NCBI GenBank assembly: GCA_027050775.1
Contig: JALUBH010000017.1
Location: 1 to 32,637, forward strand
DNA: 32,637 bases
Direction: 5' to 3'
DNA from: Campylobacteraceae bacterium
GTDB lineage: Bacteria; Campylobacterota; Campylobacteria; Campylobacterales; Sulfurospirillaceae
In this document: piece by piece, positions 9,794-19,337 of the stretch
How positions within the stretch are numbered: position 1 is the stretch's first letter
Layout: the number at the start of each line of letters is the position of its first letter
The notes under the pieces: model-generated
Told to the model about the DNA's origin: nothing
What the model saw: the letters and a program-made list of their open reading frames with translations, nothing else
Database searches by the model: none
Translations under genes and position numbers: made by a program

Positions 9794-10723
9794 CTAAGAC
9801 CACTGAGTAGTAATATCTTTTACTATATCCTTGACTAATAAATTTGGTGCTTTTGCTACTCTGTAATCTTCAAAACCAAGCTTCTTGGCAAGTTCCCTAT
9901 ACTCGATATTTAGCTCATACTCAGTCTCGGAGTTGTCTATCAAAAAAGCGATTGGATATATGATAACTTTCTTCTTTTTAAGAGACTTTAATTTATCTTC
10001 GAGGTAGGGTTTTATCCACTCCATAGGACCAAGTCTAGACTGATATGCCAAGTGCGTATTAAAAAAGTTCAATCCAACATTTAGCAACTCTTTTCTAGCA
10101 TAAAATACATTTTGTTTTATATGCTTCATGTATGGATCACCCTTGTCAATAATTTTTTTAGGGAGACCATGAGCAGAAAATACCAACTCATAATCTTGTG
10201 GATTATCACTTTGAAGTGCTTCTTTTACCCTTTTGATGATTATTTTGTTGTAGATATCATTGTCGTAAAATTTATCAATCATTCTAAACTTACTTTTGTC
10301 TATTTTTAATTTCTTTGCAGCTTTGAAAAGATCATCGAGTGAAGATTGAGTAGTCGTAGAAGAGAAGTGAGGATATAGAGGAACAACGAAAAACTCATCA
10401 TAATCTTTTAACTCTTTTAAAACATCATAAGCAAAAGGCGGGGTATAACGCATGATATAAAAAACATCTTTTTTCATATCTTTTTTTAACTCATCTACCA
10501 ACTCTTTTGTGTGTTTTACTATCGGAGATACGCCACCTAACAACCTGTAGTTTTGAGTAGCCTCTTCTAGTCTATTTTTAACGATAGAGCGGGCTATAAA
10601 TTTTCTAATAAAAAATGGGGCAGATATGATAGCTTTGTCATTGAACATATTGTTTAAAAAAATCTTCACCTCGGATAGATTATTTGGTCCGCCCATGTTT
10701 AAAAGTAAAACTGCTATTTTCAT
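9794..10723 (-). CDS. hemH: Ferrochelatase
   Basis: Inserts ferrous iron into protoporphyrin IX, the last step of protoheme synthesis. The 309-residue protein has LLLNMGGPNNLSEV at the start, QNYRLLGGVSPI, PLYPHFSSTTTQSS, the catalytic histidine in FSAHGLP (H185), AYQSRLGPMEWIKPY and the acidic motif DNSETEYELNIEY with E266. The spacing of H185 and E266 matches the two active-site residues of the short Bacillus-type enzyme. AAGG lies upstream of the ATG. It is transcribed toward hemW with no obvious terminator in the 12-base gap. Confidence 0.96.
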   Translation of the reverse strand: MKIAVLLLNMGGPNNLSEVKIFLNNMFNDKAIISAPFFIRKFIARSIVKNRLEEATQNYRLLGGVSPIVKHTKELVDELKKDMKKDVFYIMRYTPPFAYDVLKELKDYDEFFVVPLYPHFSSTTTQSSLDDLFKAAKKLKIDKSKFRMIDKFYDNDIYNKIIIKRVKEALQSDNPQDYELVFSAHGLPKKIIDKGDPYMKHIKQNVFYARKELLNVGLNFFNTHLAYQSRLGPMEWIKPYLEDKLKSLKKKKVIIYPIAFLIDNSETEYELNIEYRELAKKLGFEDYRVAKAPNLLVKDIVKDITTQWS

Positions 10724-10756
10724 AAGATTGCTTGACCTTTGACTTTTCTTTTTAAC

Positions 10757-10762
10757 AGTATA
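10757..10762 (-). promoter_or_regulatory. Likely -10 box for hemH
   Basis: On the minus strand TATACT lies 33 bases before the hemH start codon, a reasonable distance for a sigma-70 -10 box. No clear -35 box is visible. Confidence 0.4.
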
Positions 10763-10837
10763 TAGACTTCGAACTTTTTACAAGATAAAAGAAAGCCTAT
10801 TTTAGAACAATTTATCTTTTTTTGAGTAATTATAAGA

Positions 10838-10843
10838 TATAAT
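10838..10843 (+). promoter_or_regulatory. -10 box for the tatB-tatC-queA operon
   Basis: A consensus TATAAT sits in an AT-rich stretch 63 bases before tatB. It is the best candidate in the 183-base divergent gap between hemH and tatB. Confidence 0.5.
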
Positions 10844-10906
10844 CTATCCTTTAAATCTCACTGATGATATGATATAGCATGTAAGGTCAGTTAAAAAGGT
10901 GTAAAT

Positions 10907-11311
10907 ATGTTTGGAATGGGTTTTGGCGAGTTACTCTTGATAGGTATCATAGCTATACTTTTTTTAGGACCGGATAAATTACCTGAGGCTATGGTGCAGA
11001 TAGCAAAATTTTTCAAAAGCTTCAAAAAAAGCATAAATGAAGCAAAATCATCAATAGAACAAGAGATGCAGATACAAGATCTCAAAGAAGAAGCCAAAAA
11101 GTACAAACAAAAGCTTGATTCAGCAGCAACAAGTGCCAAAAAACAACTCTCTTTTGATGAACTTGAAGAGATAAAAAGCAGCACCAAAAATATAAGCGAA
11201 ACTATCAAAGATATCAAAAATGATGTAGAAAAAACAAAAAATGTGGTAAAAAATCCTATGAATACAGACAGAGCAATAAAAAACGAAAAAAACGAGGAAG
11301 AAAATGTTTGA
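10907..11311 (+). CDS. tatB: Twin-arginine translocase subunit TatB
   Basis: Part of the receptor that takes folded proteins with twin-arginine signals across the inner membrane. The 134-residue protein has one N-terminal membrane segment (MFGMGFGELLLIGIIAILFLGP), the conserved FLGPDKLP hinge, an amphipathic helix and a long charged, coiled-coil-like tail. The long tail and the direct coupling to tatC favour TatB over TatA. AAAAAGG precedes the ATG. Its end overlaps tatC by 8 bases (ATGTTTGA). The tatA gene is not in this window. Confidence 0.9.
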   Translation: MFGMGFGELLLIGIIAILFLGPDKLPEAMVQIAKFFKSFKKSINEAKSSIEQEMQIQDLKEEAKKYKQKLDSAATSAKKQLSFDELEEIKSSTKNISETIKDIKNDVEKTKNVVKNPMNTDRAIKNEKNEEENV

Positions 11312-12089
11312 TGAATTGAGACCGCACTTAGCAGAGCTAAGAAAAAGGCTAGGCATCAGTGTAGCTACTGTATTTATTATGTTTTTCATCTGCTTTTCCT
11401 TTTGGGAACCTATACTTGCTTGGATGATTGCACCACTCAACGGGGTTTTACCAAGTGGCTCACATGTAATCTTTACAAAAGTACAAGAGCCTTTTTTTAC
11501 AGCTCTAAAAGTCTCATTTTTTACAGCTTTTATCTTCTCCCTGCCTATACTTTTTTGGCAATTTTGGCTATTTGTTTCTCCCGGACTCTATGAGGAAGAA
11601 AAAAGAATGGTTTTGCCATTTGTATTTTTTGCAACGCTTATGTTTGTCAGTGGTTCTGCTTTTTGCTACTATATAGTTGTACCGATTGGTTTTAATTTTC
11701 TTATCAATTTTGGTTCGCAACTATTTACTGCACTCCCTAGCATCGGTGAATATGTAGGCTTTTTTACAAAACTTCTATTTGGTTTCGGATTAGCTTTTGA
11801 ACTTCCTGTCATCACTTTCTTTTTTGCAAAACTTGGGCTTGTTGATGACAAAGCGTTGATTGGGTTTTTTAGATACGCCATCATCATCATATTTGCAGTC
11901 TCAGCTGTTTTAACACCTCCTGATGTTTTAACTCAATTTTTGATGGCTGGACCTTTGGTCGTGCTCTATGGACTCTCAGTCATAGTTGCTCGAGTTGTCA
12001 ATCCTGCAGAAAAAAAAGAGGAAGAGAAAGAAACCGAGGAAACAAAAGAGGAAACAAAAGAGCCTAAAGAAATAGAGGAAAAAGAGTAG
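11304..12089 (+). CDS. tatC: Twin-arginine translocase subunit TatC
   Basis: The polytopic core of the Tat translocase, which binds twin-arginine signal peptides together with TatB. The 261-residue protein begins MFDELRPHLAELRKRL, the signal-recognition region, and has about six membrane segments. FWLFVSPGLYEEEKRM, FGFGLAFELPVITFFFAKLG and SAVLTPPDVLTQFLMAGPLVVLYGLS are hallmark stretches, with the conserved glutamates. The C-terminus adds a glutamate- and lysine-rich cytoplasmic tail of about 30 residues. It is followed with no gap by queA. Confidence 0.96.
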   Translation: MFDELRPHLAELRKRLGISVATVFIMFFICFSFWEPILAWMIAPLNGVLPSGSHVIFTKVQEPFFTALKVSFFTAFIFSLPILFWQFWLFVSPGLYEEEKRMVLPFVFFATLMFVSGSAFCYYIVVPIGFNFLINFGSQLFTALPSIGEYVGFFTKLLFGFGLAFELPVITFFFAKLGLVDDKALIGFFRYAIIIIFAVSAVLTPPDVLTQFLMAGPLVVLYGLSVIVARVVNPAEKKEEEKETEETKEETKEPKEIEEKE

Positions 12090-13112
12090 TTGTTAGACAC
12101 CTATAAAGTCTCTACATATGATTATAAGCTTCCATCTAATCTCATAGCTTCCTATCCGCTTAAGAGAAAAGATGATGCGAGAGTTTTAGTCTATGATAGA
12201 AAAAAACAACAAGTTAGACATATACTCTTCAAAGATATCTTTGATTTCTTTCCACAAGGGTGTTCTGTTGTTTTAAATGATACAAAAGTGGTAAAAGCTA
12301 GAATATTTGGGCACAAAGAGAGTGGTGGAAAAATTGAACTGCTCTTAAACTCACCTTTGCAAGAAAACTTATACTCTGTATACATAAGAGGGAGGGTTAA
12401 AGTTGGAGCGAAGCTACTGTTTGATGATAATCTTGAAGCAACTGTAAAAGAGCTCAAGGATGATGGCTTGAGAATTGTAGAATTTTCACAAATCAACAAA
12501 AAAATACCTACACACAAACTCTTTGATATACTTGAAAGAATTGGACATATACCTCTTCCCCCATATATAAAGAGAGAGGATGATGAAAATGACACTTTGG
12601 ACTATCAGAGTGTTTTTGCACAAAACAGGGGTGCAGTAGCGGCGCCTACAGCTTCATTACACTTCAGCGAAGAGAAGTTTGAAGAATTAAAAGAGAGATT
12701 TGATACTAAGATTTTAACTCTACATGTAGGCGCTGGAACATTCAAACCTGTTTCTTGTGATGATATAAAAGAACATAAGATGCACAGTGAATACTTCAAA
12801 ATAGATACTTCTACACAAAAACTATTAGACTCTGACAAACCGCTACTTGCAGTCGGTACTACTGTCACTAGAACCATTGAGTATTATGCAAGAAAAAAAG
12901 AACTTCAGGGTTTTTGCGACCTTTTTCTACATCCACAAAACAGACCCATCAGAGTAAATCACCTCTTGACAAATTTTCACTTGCCAAAATCAACACTTAT
13001 AATGCTAGTTGCTTCATTTGTCGGCATAGAAAAGACAATGGAATTGTACAAAGAGGCGGTTGAAAAAGAGTATAGATTTTTTTCTTATGGAGACGCGATG
13101 CTAATAATCTAG
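12090..13112 (+). CDS. queA: S-adenosylmethionine:tRNA ribosyltransferase-isomerase
   Basis: Transfers the ribosyl part of SAM to preQ1 in tRNA, the step giving epoxyqueuosine. The 340-residue protein shows the family landmarks FDYELP-like YDYKLPSNLIASYPL, VVLNDTKVVKARIFGHKESGGKIE, GHIPLPPYIKRED, YQSVFAQNRGAVAAPTASLHF, LHVGAGTFKPV and TTVTRTIE. The start is a TTG directly after the tatC stop codon, with GAGGAAAAAGAG just upstream and no ATG alternative near it. Its end overlaps the convergent small gene at 13109 by 4 bases. Confidence 0.95.
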   Translation: MLDTYKVSTYDYKLPSNLIASYPLKRKDDARVLVYDRKKQQVRHILFKDIFDFFPQGCSVVLNDTKVVKARIFGHKESGGKIELLLNSPLQENLYSVYIRGRVKVGAKLLFDDNLEATVKELKDDGLRIVEFSQINKKIPTHKLFDILERIGHIPLPPYIKREDDENDTLDYQSVFAQNRGAVAAPTASLHFSEEKFEELKERFDTKILTLHVGAGTFKPVSCDDIKEHKMHSEYFKIDTSTQKLLDSDKPLLAVGTTVTRTIEYYARKKELQGFCDLFLHPQNRPIRVNHLLTNFHLPKSTLIMLVASFVGIEKTMELYKEAVEKEYRFFSYGDAMLII

Positions 13113-13390
13113 GCTAGCATATCCAAAAGAGTTCCGAGTATTTTATTTTCCGTATTTATCGCTTCGACATTTGCCTTAACACCGGTTGAAATCAAGCTTT
13201 GATCACTCAAATCTTTGACTAAATTTGTACCACGATCGCTTTTTGTAGAAATCGCTGTTATATCTTTTCCTTCGCTGTTTAAAACTGTATCTGTAGCTTT
13301 ATATCCGTCGGTATTGATATTTGCTATATTGTTGGAGTTATTTCCAAGCCAATCTAGCTGGGCATTAATAGAATTTACATTTACTTGCAT
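13109..13390 (-). CDS. Small orphan flagellar basal-body rod-like protein
   Basis: A 93-residue protein with a strong AAAGGAG ribosome-binding site six bases before its ATG, so it is very likely expressed. Its N-terminus (LDWLGNNSNNIANINTDGYKA) matches the signature of flagellar rod and hook proteins FlgB, FlgC, FlgF, FlgG and FlgE (Flg_bb_rod family), which reads roughly NNIANxxTxGYK. The end, VKANVEAINTENKILGTLLDMLA, resembles the C-terminal heptad helix of the same proteins. The D1-D2 body is missing, so it is the two terminal helices joined by a short linker. There are no flagellar neighbours apart from fliW 16 kb away. A minor rod, export or regulatory role is possible; function is unknown to me. 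Confidence 0.8.
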   Translation of the reverse strand: MQVNVNSINAQLDWLGNNSNNIANINTDGYKATDTVLNSEGKDITAISTKSDRGTNLVKDLSDQSLISTGVKANVEAINTENKILGTLLDMLA

Positions 13391-13429
13391 ATCAACTCCT
13401 TTTAAACGATTTCTTACTATACTATACCC

Positions 13430-13435
13430 TATAAT
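13430..13435 (+). promoter_or_regulatory. -10 box for the YffB/ArsC-like gene
   Basis: TATAAT lies 20 bases before the start codon at 13456, implying a very short leader. The 65-base gap is divergent; on the minus strand TATAGT around 13420 could serve the rod-like gene. Confidence 0.4.
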
Positions 13436-13455
13436 TTTTAAAAATGGATTAAATT

Positions 13456-13794
13456 ATGAAAGTATACGGCATAAAAACTTGTGGAAGTGTAAGAAAAGCT
13501 ATAAAATTTTTTAAAGAAAATCAAATACAATACGATTTTATAGATTTTAAAAAAGAGCAAATTGGTATAAAAAAGATAGAAGAGTGGTTGGAAAAAGTAT
13601 CAATAGATAAGCTTTTTAACAATAAAGGCACAAAATATCGAACTCTAAAACTAAAAGAATTAAACTTAGATGACAATGAAAAAAAAGAGTGGCTAGCAAA
13701 AGAAAATATGCTCATAAAGCGTCCTGTTATAGAGTATGACGAAAATGTAATAGTTGCCTACGATGTAGAGGAGTATAGAAGATTATTTTTGTAA
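13456..13794 (+). CDS. ArsC/Spx superfamily thioredoxin-fold protein (YffB type)
   Basis: A 112-residue thioredoxin-fold protein. It begins MKVYGIKTCGSVRKAIKFF, with a single cysteine at C9 in place of the active-site pair, then DFIDFKKEQ, LFNNKGTKYRTL and MLIKRPVIEY. The RP motif before the last strands is the glutathione- or arsenate-binding proline region of the ArsC family. YffB-type relatives are often annotated as arsenate reductase, but there are no ars genes here, so arsenate reduction should not be assumed. The 3' end overlaps the convergent ruvX by 12 bases. Confidence 0.85.
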   Translation: MKVYGIKTCGSVRKAIKFFKENQIQYDFIDFKKEQIGIKKIEEWLEKVSIDKLFNNKGTKYRTLKLKELNLDDNEKKEWLAKENMLIKRPVIEYDENVIVAYDVEEYRRLFL

Positions 13795-14169
13795 AAATCT
13801 CTCTAGGATTATTTTTGCGGCCATCGAATCAATTTTGCCATCTCTTTTTTGTTTTGTCACTCCTTGCATCATATTTTTTGCTTCCATGCTTGAGCCGTAC
13901 TCATCTTGGAAAATAATCTCTTTATCAAAGCTCAGCAAAGAGACAAAATGTTTTATTCTTCTTTGCATCTCCTGTGAACTAGCTCCACTCATGGGGATAC
14001 CCACAATCAGCACATCAATCTTCCAGCTATTAAGAAAATTATCAATTTCGAGAGCTGCTTGATTTCTATTTTTTCGTAAAATTGCATTTTGAGGTGCTAC
14101 TATATCTGATTTTAGGCATAAGGCTATACCTATCCTCTTTAATCCTACATCTATAGAGGCATATTTCAC
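13783..14169 (-). CDS. ruvX: Putative pre-16S rRNA nuclease / Holliday-junction resolvase-like protein (YqgF)
   Basis: An RNase H-fold nuclease that in E. coli matures the 5' end of 16S rRNA; older annotations call it a Holliday-junction resolvase. The 128-residue protein has the first acidic motif ASIDVGLKRIGIAL, VDVLIVGIP-like VLIVGIPMSG, FQDEYGSSMEA and the last motif DGKIDSMAAKIILERFL. Length is slightly short but typical. Its ATG overlaps the dprA stop by 4 bases (ATGA). From memory, the dprA-ruvX pair is conserved in this phylum. Confidence 0.92.
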   Translation of the reverse strand: MKYASIDVGLKRIGIALCLKSDIVAPQNAILRKNRNQAALEIDNFLNSWKIDVLIVGIPMSGASSQEMQRRIKHFVSLLSFDKEIIFQDEYGSSMEAKNMMQGVTKQKRDGKIDSMAAKIILERFLQK

Positions 14170-14927
14170 GATACAATCACTCTCATATCTTTTATATATA
14201 TCTTGCCTTCTAGTTCATACTCATAAATCTTGTCTCCAAATCTCTCCAAAGCATCTTGCAGTGAGTTGTTTGAACTACAAAAAGTCAAAATCTCATCACT
14301 TTCGCAAAGCACTTTTCCAAACATATCTGCAAAAGTCTCTATGTCGTATATGGCTGTTGCCAAACCATCTTTTAAAAGTTGATTTGTACCAAGCGAATCA
14401 TCTAAGCGGTGAGGAAAAACATATATCTTTTTACCTTGTTTCAAAGCCAGTTCCGCACTTCTCATAGAACCACTGTTTGCGTCAGCTTGGGCTATAACCA
14501 AAACATCTCCAAGAGCTACAACCAGTCTGTTTCTAAGTACAAAGCTATATTTGGTTGCTTTAGTGTTTTGGGGGTATTCACTAAGCAAAAGTGACTCTTT
14601 TTCCATAGATTTTATGAGTGAATAGTTTACTTTCGGATAGATTATATCCAAGGAGTTAGCCATCACACCGATAGTGTTTGGAAATGATGATTTATGTGCT
14701 AGGGCATCCACACCCATCGCACCGCCACTTACAATACAAACGCCTCTTTTTTGAAGAGCATTTCCTAACTTAAGACATAAAAGTTTAGTATATGAGATTG
14801 GATGTCTCGTCCCGACTATAGATACTTTTGTTTTATTTAAAAGTGGCAAATTCCCTTTGAAATAGATCTCTTTTGGAGTATCTTTCAAATCATCAAATTC
14901 ATTTATGGTAAAATTTAGTTTTTCCAT
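14166..14927 (-). CDS. dprA: DNA processing protein DprA
   Basis: Binds incoming single-stranded DNA and loads RecA during natural transformation. The 253-residue Rossmann-fold protein shows KVSIVGTRHPISY, the phosphate-binding SGGAMGVDALAH, TIGVMANSLDIIYP, LLSEYP, FVLRNRLVVALGDVLVIAQA, SGSMRSAELALKQGKKIYVFPHR and NQLLKDG, which is the full DprA/Smf series. The last 50 residues may be a small DML1-like tail as in H. pylori DprA. It starts directly after the deacetylase gene with no gap and overlaps ruvX. Its presence hints at competence but does not prove it. Confidence 0.94.
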   Translation of the reverse strand: MEKLNFTINEFDDLKDTPKEIYFKGNLPLLNKTKVSIVGTRHPISYTKLLCLKLGNALQKRGVCIVSGGAMGVDALAHKSSFPNTIGVMANSLDIIYPKVNYSLIKSMEKESLLLSEYPQNTKATKYSFVLRNRLVVALGDVLVIAQADANSGSMRSAELALKQGKKIYVFPHRLDDSLGTNQLLKDGLATAIYDIETFADMFGKVLCESDEILTFCSSNNSLQDALERFGDKIYEYELEGKIYIKDMRVIVS

Positions 14928-16016
14928 CTACAACTCATTTACATAAACCATCTCAACGCCCTTAAGATAAGGCTTTGCTTCTATCAATGTTTTTAAGGTA
15001 TTTTTATGTGGATGCCCTATCGCTATGGCATATCCACTTTTTTTAGCTATCTTTACCGCTTTTTTTAACTGCTCTATTATCTCTTTTCGCTTTGCTATAT
15101 TATCTAAAAAAACATCTCTTGAGAGAAGTCTTATATGTAGAGCTTTGCAGACTTCTCCTGCTTTTGTTGCAGCAGTGGTTCTGCTGTCAACAAAATGCAG
15201 ATTTTTTGAATTCATATATGATATAAGATATCGCATATCCCTCAAATTTGAGGTAAATTTACTACCTGTATGGTTGTTATAGTAGTGGATTTGCGGAAAC
15301 TCTCTTTTGATTTCATCAATTCTATCTTGAATCTCTTTTTTAGAACTGCTAACAAGCAATGTTTGCGGTTCAGGATGCATATATCCAACGGCCTCTAGTG
15401 GTAGGTGAATCATAGCAAACTTGAACTTATGTGAAAGTTTTATGGTATTGGGGTGTACTTTTGTAGGAGGGAAAAAAGACGGAGTAACTTTATAAGGTAT
15501 TTTTTGAATTTGTTCAACCTGGTATAAAAATGACACATCGTCTATTATGATTGCTAGTTTTGGCTTTCCTCTGTAATTTTTAGCTTTTTTGATAACTTTT
15601 TCTTTAACTTTGGTGTACTTTTGACTTTTTTCATAGTCGTGTATCTCTGAAAGATTATTTTGTTTTGTCTCTTTTTTTTCTATTTTTGTTTTTGTTATGT
15701 TTTTATCTACAGTTTTTTTGAGTGTCAATTTTTTAACTGGGACTTCTTTATTTTTCTCTTTTTTTAATCTGCTGCCCTCTTCTTTGAGCATCTTTTCCAT
15801 CTTATCCATCAATGCTTTTGTGGATTTTTGATTTTTAAAATCAGATTTTTTTGTGACTAAATTATCTTTTGTTTTTAATGCAATATTATAATATCCGAAA
15901 CCTAAAAAAAGCAAAATTAAAAATGTAGAAATAAAAAAAAGCTTATTTTTAATTCTAGTTTTTTTTTCTCTTTTTTTTGGTAGTTTTTTAGTAGTTTTTC
16001 TTTTTTTGCGAGCCAA
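14928..16016 (-). CDS. Divergent polysaccharide deacetylase (YibQ family), membrane anchored
   Basis: The 362-residue protein has a very basic N-terminus (ARKKRKTTKKLPKKREKK), one membrane segment (about 27-47), a lysine- and glutamate-rich linker to about 145, and a C-terminal domain of the divergent polysaccharide deacetylase family. That domain starts with KPKLAIIIDDVSF and includes MIHLPLEA, YYNNHTGSKFTSN, FVDSRTTAATKA and AIAIGHPHKNTL. The DD pair and histidines are in the expected places for a metal site, but the substrate is unknown. The domain should face the periplasm. The start is a TTG at 16016 with GGAT close upstream; no ATG is near. From memory the gene lies between ilvC and dprA in C. 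jejuni too. Confidence 0.87.
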   Translation of the reverse strand: MARKKRKTTKKLPKKREKKTRIKNKLFFISTFLILLFLGFGYYNIALKTKDNLVTKKSDFKNQKSTKALMDKMEKMLKEEGSRLKKEKNKEVPVKKLTLKKTVDKNITKTKIEKKETKQNNLSEIHDYEKSQKYTKVKEKVIKKAKNYRGKPKLAIIIDDVSFLYQVEQIQKIPYKVTPSFFPPTKVHPNTIKLSHKFKFAMIHLPLEAVGYMHPEPQTLLVSSSKKEIQDRIDEIKREFPQIHYYNNHTGSKFTSNLRDMRYLISYMNSKNLHFVDSRTTAATKAGEVCKALHIRLLSRDVFLDNIAKRKEIIEQLKKAVKIAKKSGYAIAIGHPHKNTLKTLIEAKPYLKGVEMVYVNEL

Positions 16017-16033
16017 TTTTATCCAATATTTGC

Positions 16034-16064
16034 TGTGCCAAGCAGACTTTTTCCGCTTGGCACA
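16034..16064 (-). terminator. Intercistronic hairpin after ilvC
   Basis: GTGCCAAGC (16035-16043) and GCTTGGCAC (16055-16063) form a 9-pair GC-rich stem, extended by one A-T pair, with an 11-base loop. It lies 7 bases after the ilvC stop and 18 bases before the TTG of the deacetylase gene. There is no T-run after it on either strand, so it may be a weak attenuator, an mRNA-stabilising 3' end for ilvC, or a rho-assisted site. Confidence 0.5.
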
Positions 16065-16070
16065 AAATCT

Positions 16071-17111
<1,041 letters not shown>

Positions 17112-17123
17112 TTAATTTCGCTT

Positions 17124-17129
17124 ATTTTA
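17124..17129 (-). promoter_or_regulatory. Possible -10 box for ilvC
   Basis: On the minus strand TAAAAT lies 31 bases before the ilvC start, in the 48-base gap after the sensor kinase gene. Plausible but not decisive. Confidence 0.3.
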
Positions 17130-17141
17130 CCCAAAATATCT

Positions 17142-19337
17142 TTAATTGTCGGTAATAATTTTAAATATTGTCCAATCTCCCTTGTTAGTCACAGATAATT
17201 TTCCATGCATATTTTCCTCTATAATCATCTTTGACATATAGAGCCCGAGACCTGTGCCCTTACCTTGCTCTTTTGTAGTAAAATATGGCTCAAAAATTCT
17301 CGTGATGACTTCTTGTGGAATTCCACCGGCATTATCTTTTATGATAATCTCTTGATTTTCAATCTCTATTATGATCATGGCATTTTTTATCTTATTTTCC
17401 AAAAGTGCGTCTTTTGCGTTATTTATGATATTTAATATAACCTGTTTGAACTCACTCTCAAAACCATGTGTTATATACCCCTCGCCTGAAAGCTGAAGCT
17501 TGATATTATGATTTTTTATCTGAGTTTCTTGTATATTGATAACATCCTCAATCGCCTTTTTTACATCAAAATCTTTTTTTATCTTATCTATCCTATAAAA
17601 ATCCCTAAAATCATCTATAGTTTTACTCATAAACTCTATAATTTTTATATTTTTATCGATAAACTTATCTATAAACTCTTTATCTATAAGTCCATCCTCA
17701 AAATCATCATCCAAATTTTGTATATTTAGATTGATGGCGTTCAACGGCTGTCTCCACTGATGTGCGATAGCTCCTATCATCTCTCCCATAGAAGCTAGTT
17801 TGCTCTGCTGTTGCAATATCTCTAATTGTTTTGTATTTTCCTTTAAAGCCTTTTTTATCTTCTGTTTTAAAGTTTTATTCATATCTCCTATCTTTTTCTC
17901 TTGCAGTTTTCTTTGCGTTATGTCTATGATAGTTACAAGTCTCATCTTTTTATTGTCAAATATGATATCTTTGCCTTTTATAAGTGAATAAAAAAAGCTT
18001 TTATCTTTTCTAACAATTCTAACATCATAAGGTTCTATCGTGCCCTTTGTTACATTTTCTTCAACAATTCCAACATCATCAGGATGGATAAAATCAAATA
18101 CATTCATATTCATCATCTCTTCTTGCGTAAAGCCCGTAAGAGAGGCTGCTCTCTTATTAAAATACTTTATTTTTTCATTTTCATCATACACTGCAATTCC
18201 ACCAAAAGCAGTTTCAGCAAGAACCTCAAAATTCTCTATCGCTTTTCTATGAGCTATATTTTTCCTGCTCAAAATAATCAAAAAATACAAGGTTAAAATT
18301 GCTATCAGGCAAAAAAGATATATCCAAGTTTTATGTATATGGTAAAACGATGCCGGTTGGTTTACAAGTATTGGATTTTTAATATCAAAATTATCGACCT
18401 GCAACCCAAACTTTTTTAAATGAAGCACATTTAGATATACTTTGTTTCCACCTTTCAATACAAAACCTATATCTTTCATTTTCTCCCCCAAGAGATACTT
18501 TATAGCTTTATCTGCAGATATGCGTCCCTGCTCTTTTGCATCAGTACAATCTCCTCCTATGATATTTGTGCTTTTTTCATTGATATATATATTTGTATGT
18601 ATCACCATAGGGTTTTTATATGCCTTACTCAACATTCTCAAAGCTCTATGATAGGATATATGTTGAGCATTTTTGGTAAATCCAGAAAATGTTAAAAGCA
18701 TCATGACAGAATTTTCATCATAATTTTTAAGCTGCCTTAATACCTTGTCGATATCCGCATTATTTATATATACAAATTTTATATCTTTAGTATTCTCTAG
18801 ACTTTTTTTATAATGTTTTAACTCTTTTTTTCCAGTTAGAGTGTTATCACTTATGAGGTAAAGTGTTTTGAGATTTTTGATTGCTTTTTTTGCTAAAGAG
18901 AGATTTGCCTTGGGATCCTTTTCTTCAAAGATTCCGGCATAGATATTTTTGTCAAGCTTCTCCTTAAGAGACAAATTATTTACGCCCGAAAAAAAGACTT
19001 TTGCTTTTTTAAAAAGTTTTATGTTTTTATGTTTTATTATAAAATTTAGGGCATTATCGTCTGTTGTCATAACAATATCAAAAGAGATTTTTCCATATTT
19101 ATTTTTATAGTACATCAAGATGTTTTTTTCTCTTTTTGGTGTGGGTCTAAATATCTTGGTATCCATAAATTCAACATATATTTTCAAATTTTTTATATTT
19201 GATGTTTCTAGCTTCTTTACAATTTCTTTGCTTTGAATATCTGTCCAAGAAAATGTCTCTCGATACGAGTTTAAGACCAACACATTTGTGGCAAAAAGAG
19301 TCAAATTCATAATTAAGATAATAAGTATTTTTTTCAT
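17142..19337 (-). CDS. Sensor histidine kinase with ABC-substrate-binding-like periplasmic domain and PAS
   Basis: A 731-residue membrane kinase. Residues 1-16 look like a signal or anchor. Residues 18-325 resemble the ABC_sub_bind / periplasmic-binding fold ([59 protein letters not shown]). A membrane segment follows at about 337-357. A PAS domain spans about 368-478 ([30 protein letters not shown]). The H-box is [20 protein letters not shown] with H526, and the ATPase has the N-box [20 protein letters not shown] and [12 protein letters not shown]. It probably senses a small periplasmic ligand. Its ATG overlaps the response-regulator gene by 4 bases (ATGA). The ligand is not predictable. Confidence 0.92.
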   Translation of the reverse strand: MKKILIILIMNLTLFATNVLVLNSYRETFSWTDIQSKEIVKKLETSNIKNLKIYVEFMDTKIFRPTPKREKNILMYYKNKYGKISFDIVMTTDDNALNFIIKHKNIKLFKKAKVFFSGVNNLSLKEKLDKNIYAGIFEEKDPKANLSLAKKAIKNLKTLYLISDNTLTGKKELKHYKKSLENTKDIKFVYINNADIDKVLRQLKNYDENSVMMLLTFSGFTKNAQHISYHRALRMLSKAYKNPMVIHTNIYINEKSTNIIGGDCTDAKEQGRISADKAIKYLLGEKMKDIGFVLKGGNKVYLNVLHLKKFGLQVDNFDIKNPILVNQPASFYHIHKTWIYLFCLIAILTLYFLIILSRKNIAHRKAIENFEVLAETAFGGIAVYDENEKIKYFNKRAASLTGFTQEEMMNMNVFDFIHPDDVGIVEENVTKGTIEPYDVRIVRKDKSFFYSLIKGKDIIFDNKKMRLVTIIDITQRKLQEKKIGDMNKTLKQKIKKALKENTKQLEILQQQSKLASMGEMIGAIAHQWRQPLNAINLNIQNLDDDFEDGLIDKEFIDKFIDKNIKIIEFMSKTIDDFRDFYRIDKIKKDFDVKKAIEDVINIQETQIKNHNIKLQLSGEGYITHGFESEFKQVILNIINNAKDALLENKIKNAMIIIEIENQEIIIKDNAGGIPQEVITRIFEPYFTTKEQGKGTGLGLYMSKMIIEENMHGKLSVTNKGDWTIFKIITDN

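Noticed and set aside
11120-11440. Minus-strand 106-codon frame across the tatB-tatC junction
   Set aside because: It runs opposite to two clear Tat genes and is a shadow rich in Phe, Ile and Cys.
13456-13794. Calling the ArsC-fold gene an arsenate reductase
   Set aside because: It has only one active-site cysteine and no ars neighbours; YffB-type function is more likely and is not settled.
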